A model generated the notes under the pieces. That model did not search any database, had not been told where the DNA came from, and saw only the letters and a program-made list of their open reading frames with translations. This document shows, piece after piece, positions 18,301 through 27,483 of a DNA stretch of 64,000 nt (position 1 is the stretch's first letter; the number at the start of each line of letters is the position of its first letter). The stretch comes from Rhodobacteraceae bacterium M382. Its GTDB lineage: Bacteria; Pseudomonadota; Alphaproteobacteria; Rhodobacterales; Rhodobacteraceae. The DNA is taken from contig CP081098.1 in the NCBI GenBank assembly GCA_025141015.1, positions 1,184,501-1,248,500 on the forward strand, read 5' to 3'. Made by a program: the position numbers and the translations under genes.

Positions 18301-19899
18301 GGCGTCAAATTCGGACGCTGTTGCATTCCAGTCGCGCAACAGACGGGCGCGTTCTGTGTCAGGAAGGATCGGCAGTTCGGCCAACGTCTTGTCGCCGACG
18401 CCATCTGCGATCGCATTCAACAGCAGCTCCAGCCGGGCGGCCAACAGGGCCAGCGCCGTTTGATCCATGTGCGCGCCATCCGCATACAGCCGGGCGGTGT
18501 CTCGGGTGATCGCAAGGGTCAGGACGCTGCCGGGCAGTGGGGCGTCGTAGTTCAGAGAAAGGGCAATGGCGGGCTGGGAAAATCCGGCAAGATTTGGATC
18601 TCGCGCGACCAGATCACAGGGCCAGCCACCGTCATCCAATGCGACTGACAGAGCCGTGTCGAGCGCGATCGTCAGATCCGTGAACCGCTGATCGCGCCGG
18701 GCCTGAAGCGGGCGCCATCCCGTGACATAACCCGGGCGGGTCTGGTGTTGCATTTTGTCCGTGGTAAGGGCGATGTCGGTGATGTCTTCGCCTGTGTTGC
18801 GCAACGCCCAAGCGAGCGTCGCCGCGGCGATCTGGCCCGTGCCCAGCGTACCTGGCAACAGCAGTTCCCGAGCTAGCGTTCCGGTCTTTCCCGTGTCGTG
18901 GGTCAGGGGGGCTGTGGTCGGGCGCATCTGTTGCAGGGCCGCGCGCGCGCGGGTTTCACCGGGCAAACAGCGGGTCAGCCCGTCTTCCAAGGCAGCGGCC
19001 AGGGCTGCATCGGGCGAGGGCAGGGCTTGCCCGACCTGGGTTTTTCCGGACAGGTCAAAACTCTGACCAAAGGCATCGCGCAATTCCGATAGACGGACAG
19101 CACCATCGCCGGTTGCAATGGTCAGGCTGTCGCCTGTGCCTTCGATCACGCTGCCCGGCGCGCCGTGTCCCAGCGCATGGGCGGCCTGAGATACCAGAAC
19201 GACCTCGCCCGCGATTTCGATCTTGGGACAGGTGAGCGGGTTCCAATAAGGTCCTGTGTCCAGCGCATTGACCAACGCCAGAATATCAGTCGTATGATCG
19301 GTGAAATCAATCCGCCCAGCGGCACGGGGGCGGTCATTTCGACCGTGATAGCTGCGCTGGCTCAGATCCTGAGACGTGCGATCGAGCCCCCCCGATTCAA
19401 GTTGCGTAATTACAGCACCAAAGCTGTCAAGCCCGGCGGCGTAGCATTTGGAATTGAGTGAAAATGCGGTTTCACCTTCGGCAATGTCGAACATCCGCTG
19501 TTCGACGATGTCGCCGGTGTCGATGCCCGGTTCCAGCATGTGCCATGTGATGCCAAAGCGGTCATCGCCGTCAATCAGCGCCCAGACAGGTGCATTCAAC
19601 CCCGCCCGCCGTGGCAAAGGGCCGTCGTGAAAGTTCAAAGCACCCCGCGCCGGCAGCGCCAGGATGTCGTCGGACAGCAGGCTGAGATTGGCGATTGAAA
19701 ACAACCAGTCAAATGGCCCCGCCTGAGCCAAATCCGAAATCTGGTCCAACACCGGCAATCCCTTGCCGCTGGCCCAATTGCGGATGTCCGCGTCCTGAGA
19801 CACCACCGCGCGTATCCTGTGGCCCTTGTCCAGCAGCGCATCGCTGCAGCCGATCAGCAGGGATTCATTTCCGATGACGACACAGGAAAAAGCGGTCAT
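15310..19899 (-). CDS. NRPS-like synthetase: formyltransferase - partial C - A (with inserted luciferase-like monooxygenase) - carrier
   Basis: 1529 residues. Residues 1-290 form a formyl-THF-dependent formyltransferase with Asn89-x-His91 in NFHDGPLPRRAG and Asp127 in GIDTGDI. Residues 300-500 look like the C-terminal half of a condensation domain; no HHxxxDG is present. The adenylation domain starts near 515, with A3 YTSGSTGTPKG at 682 and A4 FDISVLEL. A flavin-dependent luciferase-like domain (about 767-1120, MupA/Atu3671 type) is inserted before A5 NMYGPTETTIW (about 1200). A8 and A10 (NKKIDRK) follow, then a carrier domain with Ser1452 in DLGGHSL. The pocket residues read D-I-L-Q-L-G-M-I-W-K, close to the glycine code. 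It overlaps its operon neighbours by four bases on both sides. No thioesterase is present. Confidence 0.9.
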   Translation of the reverse strand: MTAFSCVVIGNESLLIGCSDALLDKGHRIRAVVSQDADIRNWASGKGLPVLDQISDLAQAGPFDWLFSIANLSLLSDDILALPARGALNFHDGPLPRRAGLNAPVWALIDGDDRFGITWHMLEPGIDTGDIVEQRMFDIAEGETAFSLNSKCYAAGLDSFGAVITQLESGGLDRTSQDLSQRSYHGRNDRPRAAGRIDFTDHTTDILALVNALDTGPYWNPLTCPKIEIAGEVVLVSQAAHALGHGAPGSVIEGTGDSLTIATGDGAVRLSELRDAFGQSFDLSGKTQVGQALPSPDAALAAALEDGLTRCLPGETRARAALQQMRPTTAPLTHDTGKTGTLARELLLPGTLGTGQIAAATLAWALRNTGEDITDIALTTDKMQHQTRPGYVTGWRPLQARRDQRFTDLTIALDTALSVALDDGGWPCDLVARDPNLAGFSQPAIALSLNYDAPLPGSVLTLAITRDTARLYADGAHMDQTALALLAARLELLLNAIADGVGDKTLAELPILPDTERARLLRDWNATASEFDANLTIHAAFEAQAQRTPDATALIFEGDALTYAALNARANATAKRLQSMGVKPGSHVGLYTRRSPDLLIGALAILKAGGAYVPLDPSYPADRIAHYITDSRAQVIVTQADLEDTLPPHQAQCLILDAAPADASADNLDGGATGADLAYLIYTSGSTGTPKGVMVRHSNVSNFFAAMDTRIPHAIGDTWLAVTSLSFDISVLELFWTLARGLRVVLSSDESRLTLSNGAPTVSDRRMDFNLMYWGNDDGPGPKKYELLLEGAKFADAHGFNAVWTPERHFHAFGGPYPNPSVTGAAVAAVTQNLSVRAGSCVAPLHHPARIAEEWAVIDNLTNGRAALGIASGWQPDDFVLRPENTPPQNKPAMFETIDVLRKLWRGEAVDFPRKDGSMHTVVTQPRPVSKELPLWVTTAGNPDTWREAGQIGANVLTHLLGQSIDEVAGKIRIYHEALRESGHNPDDFTVTLMLHTYLADTREQARDVAREPMKDYLRAAAGLIKQYAWAFPAFKKPKGVNNPYEMDLGILSDAELEAILDFAFERYFEDSGLFGTIDDGVRRAEDLKRIGVDEIACLIDYGIAPDVVLEGLKPLAEVLRLANAPSELAMDDHSLAAQIQRHTVTHMQCTPSMARMIAADDQARVALGHLQHLLIGGEALSGDLVAELHACTSAQIHNMYGPTETTIWSTTQTLGAAPRGIADIGKPVGNTAVYVLDETGHPVPTGAPGELYIGGAGVTAGYWQRPDLTKDRYVSDPFAQGSARMYRTGDLVRWRVDGRLAYLGRTDHQVKIRGHRIELGEIETAMSRFAGVTSAVVLARQMAGGDERLVGYVTTNAPVSENALRAHLSATLTDIMVPSTIVTLDAMPLTPNKKIDRKALPDPQPIRKPTETTVSAPIQGTAARIGGIWAKILGLTDIRDDDNFFDLGGHSLLAVQAHREIRDDLGAVKLSITDIFRFPVLGALSAHVDKLTGGPVEPETADPQNTIDKSQTMSKRRAMRAGRRTKTG

Positions 19900-20912
19900 T
19901 TGGGGTCCTCCGAAACAAGGGTGGAGTGGGAAGGCTCACGACGGGTGGTGGGATGGCGTCGTGCTGTCGCGCGTATGGAATGGGTGATCAAATCGCCCAG
20001 AAAGCCCGGAGGGTCGGCCTGGGGTTTGGATTGGATCAGGCACCGTGTCTTCCAGATCAGGGTGCCGCTGATCCGGGCCAGGGTCGCCAACGTCGCATAA
20101 AGACGTCCGTGGGTCTTGGTGAAATAATGCAGGCGCGAATCGAACCAGTATTGCGGCGTACGTGCCCAAGTCTTCATTCCAGTCGAAGCCGAGCCGATAT
20201 GGATCACTTCGCTGGCTGGCAAGTAATGCGTGGACCACCCGGCACGGGCGGCACGGTGGCACAGATCGGTTTCCTCGTAATACAGGAAAAACGTCTCATC
20301 AAAGCCGCCGACCTCTTCGATCACTTCGCGACGGATCATCAGGCTGGCTCCTGCTGTCCAATCGACGCGGGTTTCCTGTGTCGGGATGCCCATCGGCACA
20401 ACAGCGTTCTTCAACAGGCGCGAAAACACCCCGGTGCGTGCCGCGCCTTCGAATTCACCTGCAATTGTGGGATAGCGAAACGCAGTGCAATGGGGTTCCC
20501 CATCGACGCCCTGTAAATAAGAGCCGACCATACCAGCGCCGGTATTGGCCATCAGGAAGTCCCGCAACAGCCGCATGGCACCGGGTTGCGGGAAAGCATC
20601 GGAGTTCAACAGGTAGAAATAGTCGGGATCTGCCCCATTCGACAGCGGGGTGGCAAAGCCGATGTTCATCCCGGCCCCAAAGCCGCCGTTGTGGTCCGAT
20701 GCGATCACCCGCAACCGTCCATCGTCAAACCAGCCGTGTTCCTGTGCCGTGTCGCGGATCAGCTCATAGCTGCCATCGCCTGAATCATTGTCGATCACCA
20801 ATACTTCGCCCGGCACCGTACGAATGTCGCGCAGAGCGGTCTCCATACATCTGAGCGTCATGTCCGGAGTGCGGAAATTCAGGATGATGATTTGGATTGT
20901 CGGCTCTTTCAT
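19896..20912 (-). CDS. glycosyltransferase family 2 (rhamnosyltransferase/WbbL-like)
   Basis: A 338-residue GT-A enzyme with IQIIILNFRTPDMTLRCMET, VIDNDSGDGS, YFYLLNSDAFPQPGA (the D.A-type donor site) and FFLYYEETDLCHRAARAGW. These blocks match the WbbL-like group that often adds rhamnose or other deoxy-sugars. The ATG at 20912 is four bases after the PKS stop, and the stop overlaps the NRPS start by four bases. It therefore sits physically between the two synthases, an unusual place for a sugar transferase, and suggests that a sugar is attached to the assembled acyl product or the reverse. Confidence 0.88.
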   Translation of the reverse strand: MKEPTIQIIILNFRTPDMTLRCMETALRDIRTVPGEVLVIDNDSGDGSYELIRDTAQEHGWFDDGRLRVIASDHNGGFGAGMNIGFATPLSNGADPDYFYLLNSDAFPQPGAMRLLRDFLMANTGAGMVGSYLQGVDGEPHCTAFRYPTIAGEFEGAARTGVFSRLLKNAVVPMGIPTQETRVDWTAGASLMIRREVIEEVGGFDETFFLYYEETDLCHRAARAGWSTHYLPASEVIHIGSASTGMKTWARTPQYWFDSRLHYFTKTHGRLYATLATLARISGTLIWKTRCLIQSKPQADPPGFLGDLITHSIRATARRHPTTRREPSHSTLVSEDPK

Positions 20913-20916
20913 GCCA

Positions 20917-23900
20917 TCACTCCGCAGCTGCGGCGACCGGCGACGCCAAAGGCGACGGCGGAGCCGGGTCGGCGGCATCCAGAACCGTGCGCACATGGCT
21001 GGCCAGCACACTGACATTGGGCACCAGAACCATGCTGTCATGATTACCGGGGACTTCGATCACCTTGGTTTCTGGGGCCCAACGGGTCCAGCCGTTGTCG
21101 TCAAAAACATATTCCCGCGCGGCGGAAACCCATTTCTGGTCCGAAACCTTCCACTTGCGATCCAGCGGCGGGCGGAACAGGGTCAGGGGTCCAGCCCAAT
21201 CAGCCATCGCATAGGTCGACAGGGCCTGACGAAAGGCCAGCTCGATCTTGCGGTTGTTGAATTCAGGCTGGGTGCCGTCTTGCGGCGCAACGCTTCGGCG
21301 TTTTTCGATCTCCCAACGGATCCGATTGCCCAGCCATTCCGAAAGATATCCGATCCCCTTGTTGCGCAGTTCCTGCAGTTTGATCATCGCCTTGTCGCGC
21401 CGCGTCAGATCCGGGCGCATCGGCAAAGGCGTGTCCAGCAACACCAGAGAGGCGACCGCTTCGTCGGTTGCCTTCAATTGGCGCGCCATTTCAAAGGCAG
21501 TGATGCCGCCGCCAGAAAAACCACCCAGATGATAGGGGCCGCTGGGTTGAATCTGGCGGACTTCCAAAAGGTAATCCTGAGCGGCCCTGCACATGTCAGT
21601 ATGCGGTTCGTCGTCGCCGATCAACCCGCGGGCTTGAAGGCCATAAACTGGGCGGTCATGCCCGACAAGCAATGCCAGCTGGCGCAGGTTCAACACATTG
21701 CCGAACATGCCAGCCACCAGGAAGAACGGGCGTTTGCCGGTGCCATCGCCGGGGTGGAGTTTAACCAGATGCGAGAACTGTGGTTTGGTCGCAGGGGTCT
21801 CGTCGGTTCCCTGGGGATCTTCGCTGACCGTGATGCCGCCGCCGGTCTGCTGGATCACCAGATCGGCGAGCCCGGCCACGGTGGGGGCCTCGAACAGGAT
21901 CGAGATGGGGAATTCCACATCAAAGCCGCGCTTGATCTGGGCAAAGAGCCGCACCGCGATCAATGAATGCCCGCCAAGATCAAAGAAGCTGTCGTGGATG
22001 CCGACTTCGGTCACCCCAAGCAACGCGGTGAAAAAACCGGCAAGGGTTTCTTCGACCGGATTGGTGGGTGCCTTGTAATCATTGTCCAACTGGGGGCGTT
22101 CAAAGCTTTGGTTTTCGGACGTGTCGGTCTGTCCGGATTGAGCGGCCTGTTTGATGAGCGCGGGCAAGTCCAGAGAGGAAACCACCACCTGCGGCTGCGC
22201 AACGGCGATGGCCCGGGCCAGAGCCTCGGCACCTTCGGATTGGTTGATGCCATTGGCGATATTGTGGTGCAGGCGTTGTTCTTCGGGCGACAGCGGCTGG
22301 GCGTTGGCATGTACTTCCAGCCCCAGGTCGGCGGCTGTGGCATCTGGACGTGCCGGTTGCGCCAGTTCCAATCCCTCATCGAGCCGTTTCATCTGGAAAC
22401 CCGTGATGGCCACACACACAGTTCCCTGAGTGTCGCTGATCGTGATGTCGAAAGTGGCGAACCCGTCGCCTGAGGATGGCCCCAGGCGCACATGGCTGAG
22501 GCACTCTTGTGGCAAGGGAGAGAACACCTGGATTGCGCCATAAGACACCGGTACCCACAGCATCCGTCCCTGATAGCCGGGGATCAATTCCATTGCCCAA
22601 CCTGTGGCCAGATCCATCACTCCGGGGTGCAACAGGCACCCGTCATTTCGGGCGGCATCGGGGAGGGACAGGCGGGCCAGACCCTCACCTTCGCCCAGGG
22701 CGGTTTCAGTCAACACATGCCACCGCGGTCCGAATTTCAGGTGCGCCTCCTGTGGCGAGCGCAACCGGTCCCCCCGGGGCTGCACCGGAGCCGCACAGCG
22801 CGCGGCAATGTCCTGTGGGTTCAGCGTGGGCTGTTCACCGCCTTCCAGCAGCAAAGATCCCTGGGCATTCAACGCGTATCCGCCATTGGGTAGGGCCGCG
22901 TGCACAGAAAAGCCAAAGCCCGATTCTGTCGGTTCGAGCCGTATGACGGTTTCCCGCGCGTGTGCATCCTCGACATTCAGCGGACGGAAAAAATACAGAT
23001 CCCGCAAGGTGAACCCGGCGTCTATGCCACGGGCCCGCAGGGCCTCGGCTGCCAGTTCGATATAGCCGGTACCGGGCATCAGCGCGGTACCATCTTTCAG
23101 CCGGTGATCATTCATTACCCAATCGGATGCGCCGGAAAACTGCGAGACAAAGATCGGCTGGCCCTTGGCGTCAAATCCGGCGCTGTCCAACAGGGGTGCA
23201 TCGCATGGGGTATGCGCGCTTGGGGCGGTTGGATTCTGGCGCGCGGTCTTGGCCTCGGCGGCCATGCCAACGTCGCTCCAGACGCCCCAGTCAATGGCCA
23301 GGACCCGCGTCCGCCCACCTGTGCGATGTTTGGCATAGGCGTTGAGATATTCATTGGCGGCCACGTAATCCACCTGACCCGCAGGACGCGTGACAGTCGA
23401 AGAGGACGAAAACAGCACCATCAGGTCGATTGAGCCGTCCGGGAACAGATCATCCAACACGCGCAGGCCGCTGACCTTGGGGGCAAAAACCTGGGCAATT
23501 GCGGCGTCTGTTTTGGTCAGGATCGGGCCGTCGTCAATCTGACCCGCGCCATGCAAGACGCCGGTGACCGCGCCGAATGCGCGGGCGACCTGATCCAACG
23601 CATCCTGCATCTGGTCGCTGTTGCAGACGTCAGCGGCCAATGGCAGAACCCGGCCGGATCCGATCTGTTCCAGCTTTTGTATGGCCTGGATGCGGCGGGC
23701 CGTCCGGTGCGCCGGACTATGTGAGCGCAGGAACTGGTCCCATTGATCGCGTGGCGGCAACCCGTCACGGGACAGGAGAATGACATTGGCATCAAAGTCC
23801 TGCATCAGATGCGCGGCAATGGTCAGACCGATGCCGCCATAGCCCCCCGTGATCAGATACGTTCCGTTGCGCTGGAAGGCGGGTGTTTCGGGGACGGGCA

Positions 23901-26900
23901 GGGGCACCGGGTGCCAATCCTGCACCAACCTTTTGTCGTCGCGCCAGGCGACGGTTTCATTGGCGGGCTCTCCCATCAACTCTTCGAGCAGCCGGGGTGT
24001 CATGTCCGGCGGTGTGTGCCCGCGCATCCGGGCCAAAAGACCGGTTTCGATCTGCGCCGTTTCGATATCCACCCAAGCGCAGGTGAACCCAGGAAATTCG
24101 CGCGGTATGACGCCAACAGGACCGGAGATCATCGCCTTTTCGGGATAGGGCAGCGCTTCTGCCCGCACCTGAGCGGCACCCGTGGTAAACACCTGCAGGT
24201 GTGTCCCCCCAGGCATATCCACCCCAGCGAGGGCCTGAGCCAGATGTGTCAGGCTGTGAAATCCCATTTCGAGATTCCGGTCAAAGAACGACGATCCGGG
24301 ACGAAAGCTCTCGTCTTCGGTCACCAACCAGAAATGGGCAATCCGATGCGGCAGCTGGTTTGCGGCGGCAAGATCTTGCAGCAGCGCTTCATATCCTGGC
24401 AATCCCTGTTCGGGTGCCAGAACATAACGGGTGTCGGACAAGCGGGCAAAAGTGTCACCAGAGTGGACCCGGATCACGTGATGGCCAGCCTGGTCCAGTC
24501 GGTCTGCGGCAGCGGCCGCGACACCGGCATCATCCATGAACATCAGCCAGGTCATCTGGCTCTGTGACAGGTCGGACACCACGTCCAACGTGCAATCCGC
24601 AAACCGAGGGCGCCAAACCGGGCGGTGCCCCCAATCTGTCAGGTCGGTGACCCGTGCGGGCAGGGCTGCGGCCTCGGCGTCGATCTGCTTGCCGGGTTCG
24701 ATGAAATAACGGCTGCGTTGGAAGGCGTAGGTCGGCAAAGGCAGACGGTGGCGTTTCGCCTCGCCCCAAATCTGATCCCAATCAGCTTCGATCCCACAGG
24801 CCCAGAACCGCCCGATCACCTCCAGAAAATAACTATCGTCGCCAATGTCCTGATCCGGGTGACGAAGCGCGCTGAGCACCTGCCCCGGGGCCACAGCCGG
24901 ATGCATCTGTGCCAGAGTGCTGAGCGCCTTGCCGGGCCCCACTTCCAGGAACACCCGATCCGCGCGCGAAGCCAGGGTTTCAATGCAATCCGCATACATA
25001 ACGGTATTGCGCAATTGGCCGACCCAATAGGAGGGATCCCTTGCCTGTTCCGGTGTAAGCGCAATTCCTGTTCGGTTCGAGATGATTGCAATATTGGGCG
25101 TATTCAGGCGCAATTTTGACAAAAAGTCGCCATATTTCTGCAAAATGGGATCCAGCATTCGCGAATGGGCGGCAATGTCGATCTGAATGCGTTGGTGGTC
25201 GATGTCTTCTGCGGTCAGGCGATCGGACAGACGCTCCAATGCCTCCTGTGGGCCACTGACAGCCGTCAGGTCGGGAGCGTTGACGCTGGCAATATCCAGA
25301 TCGTCACCGATCCGTGCCTGCACGTCTTTCAATGGCAGGGAAATCGACAACATCCCGCCTGCGGGAACCGTGTCAAACAGACGCCCGCGCAACAGAACCA
25401 GGTCTATGCAGTCCTCAAAATCCATGACCCCGGCCAGACAGGCCGCGGTGTTTTCGCCCATGGAATGGCCAACCAACGCCGTCGGGTGAACACCCCAGCT
25501 GATCCATAGCTGTGCCAGCGCGTATTCGACGATCATGATCAGGGGCAATTGCACTGATGGCTGTTTCAGCCGCTGGTTTGCGGTCCCTTCGTCCCCCGGT
25601 TCGGGCAACCATATGGCGCGAATGTCATAGTCGAGTTGAGTCTGCAGGTGTTCCAGCCCGCGATCCATCCAATCGGCGAATACTGGTTCAGTTTCATACA
25701 GGTCCCGTGCCATACCGGCATATTGGGCACCGCCACCCGGGAACATGAACACCACATCCGGGTTGCTGCCCAGGCGGTCATGGGTATGGAGGCTGCGCGG
25801 ATCGCCAGCCTTGAGAATGTCGGCCGCTTGGGTTGCCGTCTCGGCCACAAGCACCCTACGTTTGTCAAACCCGCGCCGACCCTGTTTCAGGGTCCAGGCC
25901 ACATCGGCCAGATCAACGTCCGGGTTGGCACGCAGCCAATCCTCCAGCCGCTGTGCGTTGCCATCCAGAGCGGCTTTGGATTGGGCTGACAGGCACAGAA
26001 TGTGAAACGGGAAATCACTGTCTTCTGATGCGCCCCGGTCGGGCGCTTCTTCGATGACCGCATGGGCATTGGTCCCACCAACCCCCAAGGCATTTACAGC
26101 CGCCCGACGCGGTCCCTTGTGCGACGTCCAATCCGTCAACCTGTCATTCACCCGGAACGGCGAGTGGTCAAAATCAATGGCCGGGTTCGGAGCTTCGTAT
26201 CCCAAAGATGGGGGGATCTGTTTGTGGTGCAGCCCCAGCGTGGTTTTCACCAGGCCGGCAACGCCCGCTGCGGTGTCCAGATGGCCGATGTTGGTTTTGA
26301 CCGATCCAATCCGGCAGAACCCGGTTTCCTCCGTGGTGTCGCGATAGGCCTCGGTCAGGGCGGAAACTTCGATCGGGTCGCCCAAATAGGTGCCGGTGCC
26401 ATGGCATTCGACGTAATCGACCGTGTCAGCCGGGATATTGGCATTGGCCAAAGCCTGGCGCACGGCGGTAGCCTGACCATCAACCGAGGGGGCCAGATAA
26501 CCCGCCTTGGCTGCGCCATCGTTGTTCACGGCAGAGCCTTTGATTACCGCCCAGATGTGATCGCCATCTGCTATGGCATCTTCCAGCCGGCGCAGCGCAA
26601 CCGCGCCCGCGCCAGACCCGAACACCGTGCCCTGAGCCCGGTGATCAAAGGCGTGACAATGGCCATCCGGCGACAGGATTTCGTTTTCCTTGTACAGGTA
26701 ACCGCGCCCCTGTGGCAGTTCGATGGTCACCCCCCCCGCGAGCGCCATGTCACAGTCGCCATCCCTCAGCGCCTGACAGGCGTAGTGCACCGCGACCAAA
26801 GACGTGGAGCATGCGGTCTGGATGTTGATGGAGGGCCCTTTGAGGTCAAAGACGTGGCTGACGCGTGTGGTCAGGAAATCCTTGTCATTGCCGGTATGGC

Positions 26901-27366
26901 GCAGCAGGAACATGCCGACATCATCGACCAGATTGCGGTTTGAACAGATGTTGAAATAGAAATAACTGCCCATGCCGCAGCCGGCATAGACACCGATGGG
27001 ACCGTCCAGGCTTTCCGGTGGATGGCCTGCGCTCTCCATGGCTTCCCAGGCGACTTCCAGAAACTTGCGATGCTGGGGGTCCAGGATTGCAGCCTCCTTG
27101 GGCGAAAACCCAAAGAAATCGGCGTCAAATTGATCGAACGCATCGAGCAGGGCCGCCGAGGGTACATAATTGGGATCTGACAGGTTTTCGGGGCGCTCAC
27201 CAGCAGCCAGCAGCGCGTCTTCGTCCATCACTTGGATCGATTCCACGCCGTTTTTCAGGTTGTCCCAGAATTGCGCCGCTGATTGGGCACCTGGAACACA
27301 GACCGACAATCCGACGATTGCGATATCGCCGAGCGCTTTGGTCCTGATGTCTTCATTTGCCATCAT
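20917..27366 (-). CDS. single-module type I polyketide synthase KS-AT-KR-DH-ACP-TE
   Basis: 2149 residues. KS (12-440): Cys186 in TACSTSLVAVH, then HGTGT and KTNIGH. AT (about 545-840): Ser635 in GHSMGEN, with an arginine in LRGRLFD as in dicarboxylyl-CoA enzymes, so malonyl-CoA is likely. A linker or structural KR half (900-1160) leads to KR with TYLITGGYGGIG at 1167 and catalytic Tyr1334 in QVDYVAANEYL. DH (1405-1690): His1421 in HRLKDGTALMP and Asp1585 in HPGVMDLA. ACP: Ser1801 in DLGGHSL. TE: Ser1951 in GGFSGGG, His2109 in GNHDSM. All catalytic residues checked are present. KR precedes DH, the reverse of the usual modular order. It heads the seven-gene operon. Start may be 27363 instead. 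Confidence 0.94.
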   Translation of the reverse strand: MMANEDIRTKALGDIAIVGLSVCVPGAQSAAQFWDNLKNGVESIQVMDEDALLAAGERPENLSDPNYVPSAALLDAFDQFDADFFGFSPKEAAILDPQHRKFLEVAWEAMESAGHPPESLDGPIGVYAGCGMGSYFYFNICSNRNLVDDVGMFLLRHTGNDKDFLTTRVSHVFDLKGPSINIQTACSTSLVAVHYACQALRDGDCDMALAGGVTIELPQGRGYLYKENEILSPDGHCHAFDHRAQGTVFGSGAGAVALRRLEDAIADGDHIWAVIKGSAVNNDGAAKAGYLAPSVDGQATAVRQALANANIPADTVDYVECHGTGTYLGDPIEVSALTEAYRDTTEETGFCRIGSVKTNIGHLDTAAGVAGLVKTTLGLHHKQIPPSLGYEAPNPAIDFDHSPFRVNDRLTDWTSHKGPRRAAVNALGVGGTNAHAVIEEAPDRGASEDSDFPFHILCLSAQSKAALDGNAQRLEDWLRANPDVDLADVAWTLKQGRRGFDKRRVLVAETATQAADILKAGDPRSLHTHDRLGSNPDVVFMFPGGGAQYAGMARDLYETEPVFADWMDRGLEHLQTQLDYDIRAIWLPEPGDEGTANQRLKQPSVQLPLIMIVEYALAQLWISWGVHPTALVGHSMGENTAACLAGVMDFEDCIDLVLLRGRLFDTVPAGGMLSISLPLKDVQARIGDDLDIASVNAPDLTAVSGPQEALERLSDRLTAEDIDHQRIQIDIAAHSRMLDPILQKYGDFLSKLRLNTPNIAIISNRTGIALTPEQARDPSYWVGQLRNTVMYADCIETLASRADRVFLEVGPGKALSTLAQMHPAVAPGQVLSALRHPDQDIGDDSYFLEVIGRFWACGIEADWDQIWGEAKRHRLPLPTYAFQRSRYFIEPGKQIDAEAAALPARVTDLTDWGHRPVWRPRFADCTLDVVSDLSQSQMTWLMFMDDAGVAAAAADRLDQAGHHVIRVHSGDTFARLSDTRYVLAPEQGLPGYEALLQDLAAANQLPHRIAHFWLVTEDESFRPGSSFFDRNLEMGFHSLTHLAQALAGVDMPGGTHLQVFTTGAAQVRAEALPYPEKAMISGPVGVIPREFPGFTCAWVDIETAQIETGLLARMRGHTPPDMTPRLLEELMGEPANETVAWRDDKRLVQDWHPVPLPVPETPAFQRNGTYLITGGYGGIGLTIAAHLMQDFDANVILLSRDGLPPRDQWDQFLRSHSPAHRTARRIQAIQKLEQIGSGRVLPLAADVCNSDQMQDALDQVARAFGAVTGVLHGAGQIDDGPILTKTDAAIAQVFAPKVSGLRVLDDLFPDGSIDLMVLFSSSSTVTRPAGQVDYVAANEYLNAYAKHRTGGRTRVLAIDWGVWSDVGMAAEAKTARQNPTAPSAHTPCDAPLLDSAGFDAKGQPIFVSQFSGASDWVMNDHRLKDGTALMPGTGYIELAAEALRARGIDAGFTLRDLYFFRPLNVEDAHARETVIRLEPTESGFGFSVHAALPNGGYALNAQGSLLLEGGEQPTLNPQDIAARCAAPVQPRGDRLRSPQEAHLKFGPRWHVLTETALGEGEGLARLSLPDAARNDGCLLHPGVMDLATGWAMELIPGYQGRMLWVPVSYGAIQVFSPLPQECLSHVRLGPSSGDGFATFDITISDTQGTVCVAITGFQMKRLDEGLELAQPARPDATAADLGLEVHANAQPLSPEEQRLHHNIANGINQSEGAEALARAIAVAQPQVVVSSLDLPALIKQAAQSGQTDTSENQSFERPQLDNDYKAPTNPVEETLAGFFTALLGVTEVGIHDSFFDLGGHSLIAVRLFAQIKRGFDVEFPISILFEAPTVAGLADLVIQQTGGGITVSEDPQGTDETPATKPQFSHLVKLHPGDGTGKRPFFLVAGMFGNVLNLRQLALLVGHDRPVYGLQARGLIGDDEPHTDMCRAAQDYLLEVRQIQPSGPYHLGGFSGGGITAFEMARQLKATDEAVASLVLLDTPLPMRPDLTRRDKAMIKLQELRNKGIGYLSEWLGNRIRWEIEKRRSVAPQDGTQPEFNNRKIELAFRQALSTYAMADWAGPLTLFRPPLDRKWKVSDQKWVSAAREYVFDDNGWTRWAPETKVIEVPGNHDSMVLVPNVSVLASHVRTVLDAADPAPPSPLASPVAAAAE

Positions 27367-27483
27367 TCACCCAATTCATCATCAGATCATTGTCTCTTTG
27401 CAGGCCATGTCCCGATGATATCGGGGAGCATAGCCGGGAAACAACGGTTTCAAAACGTCCCGTACAACCGGGGCACACAGGAA

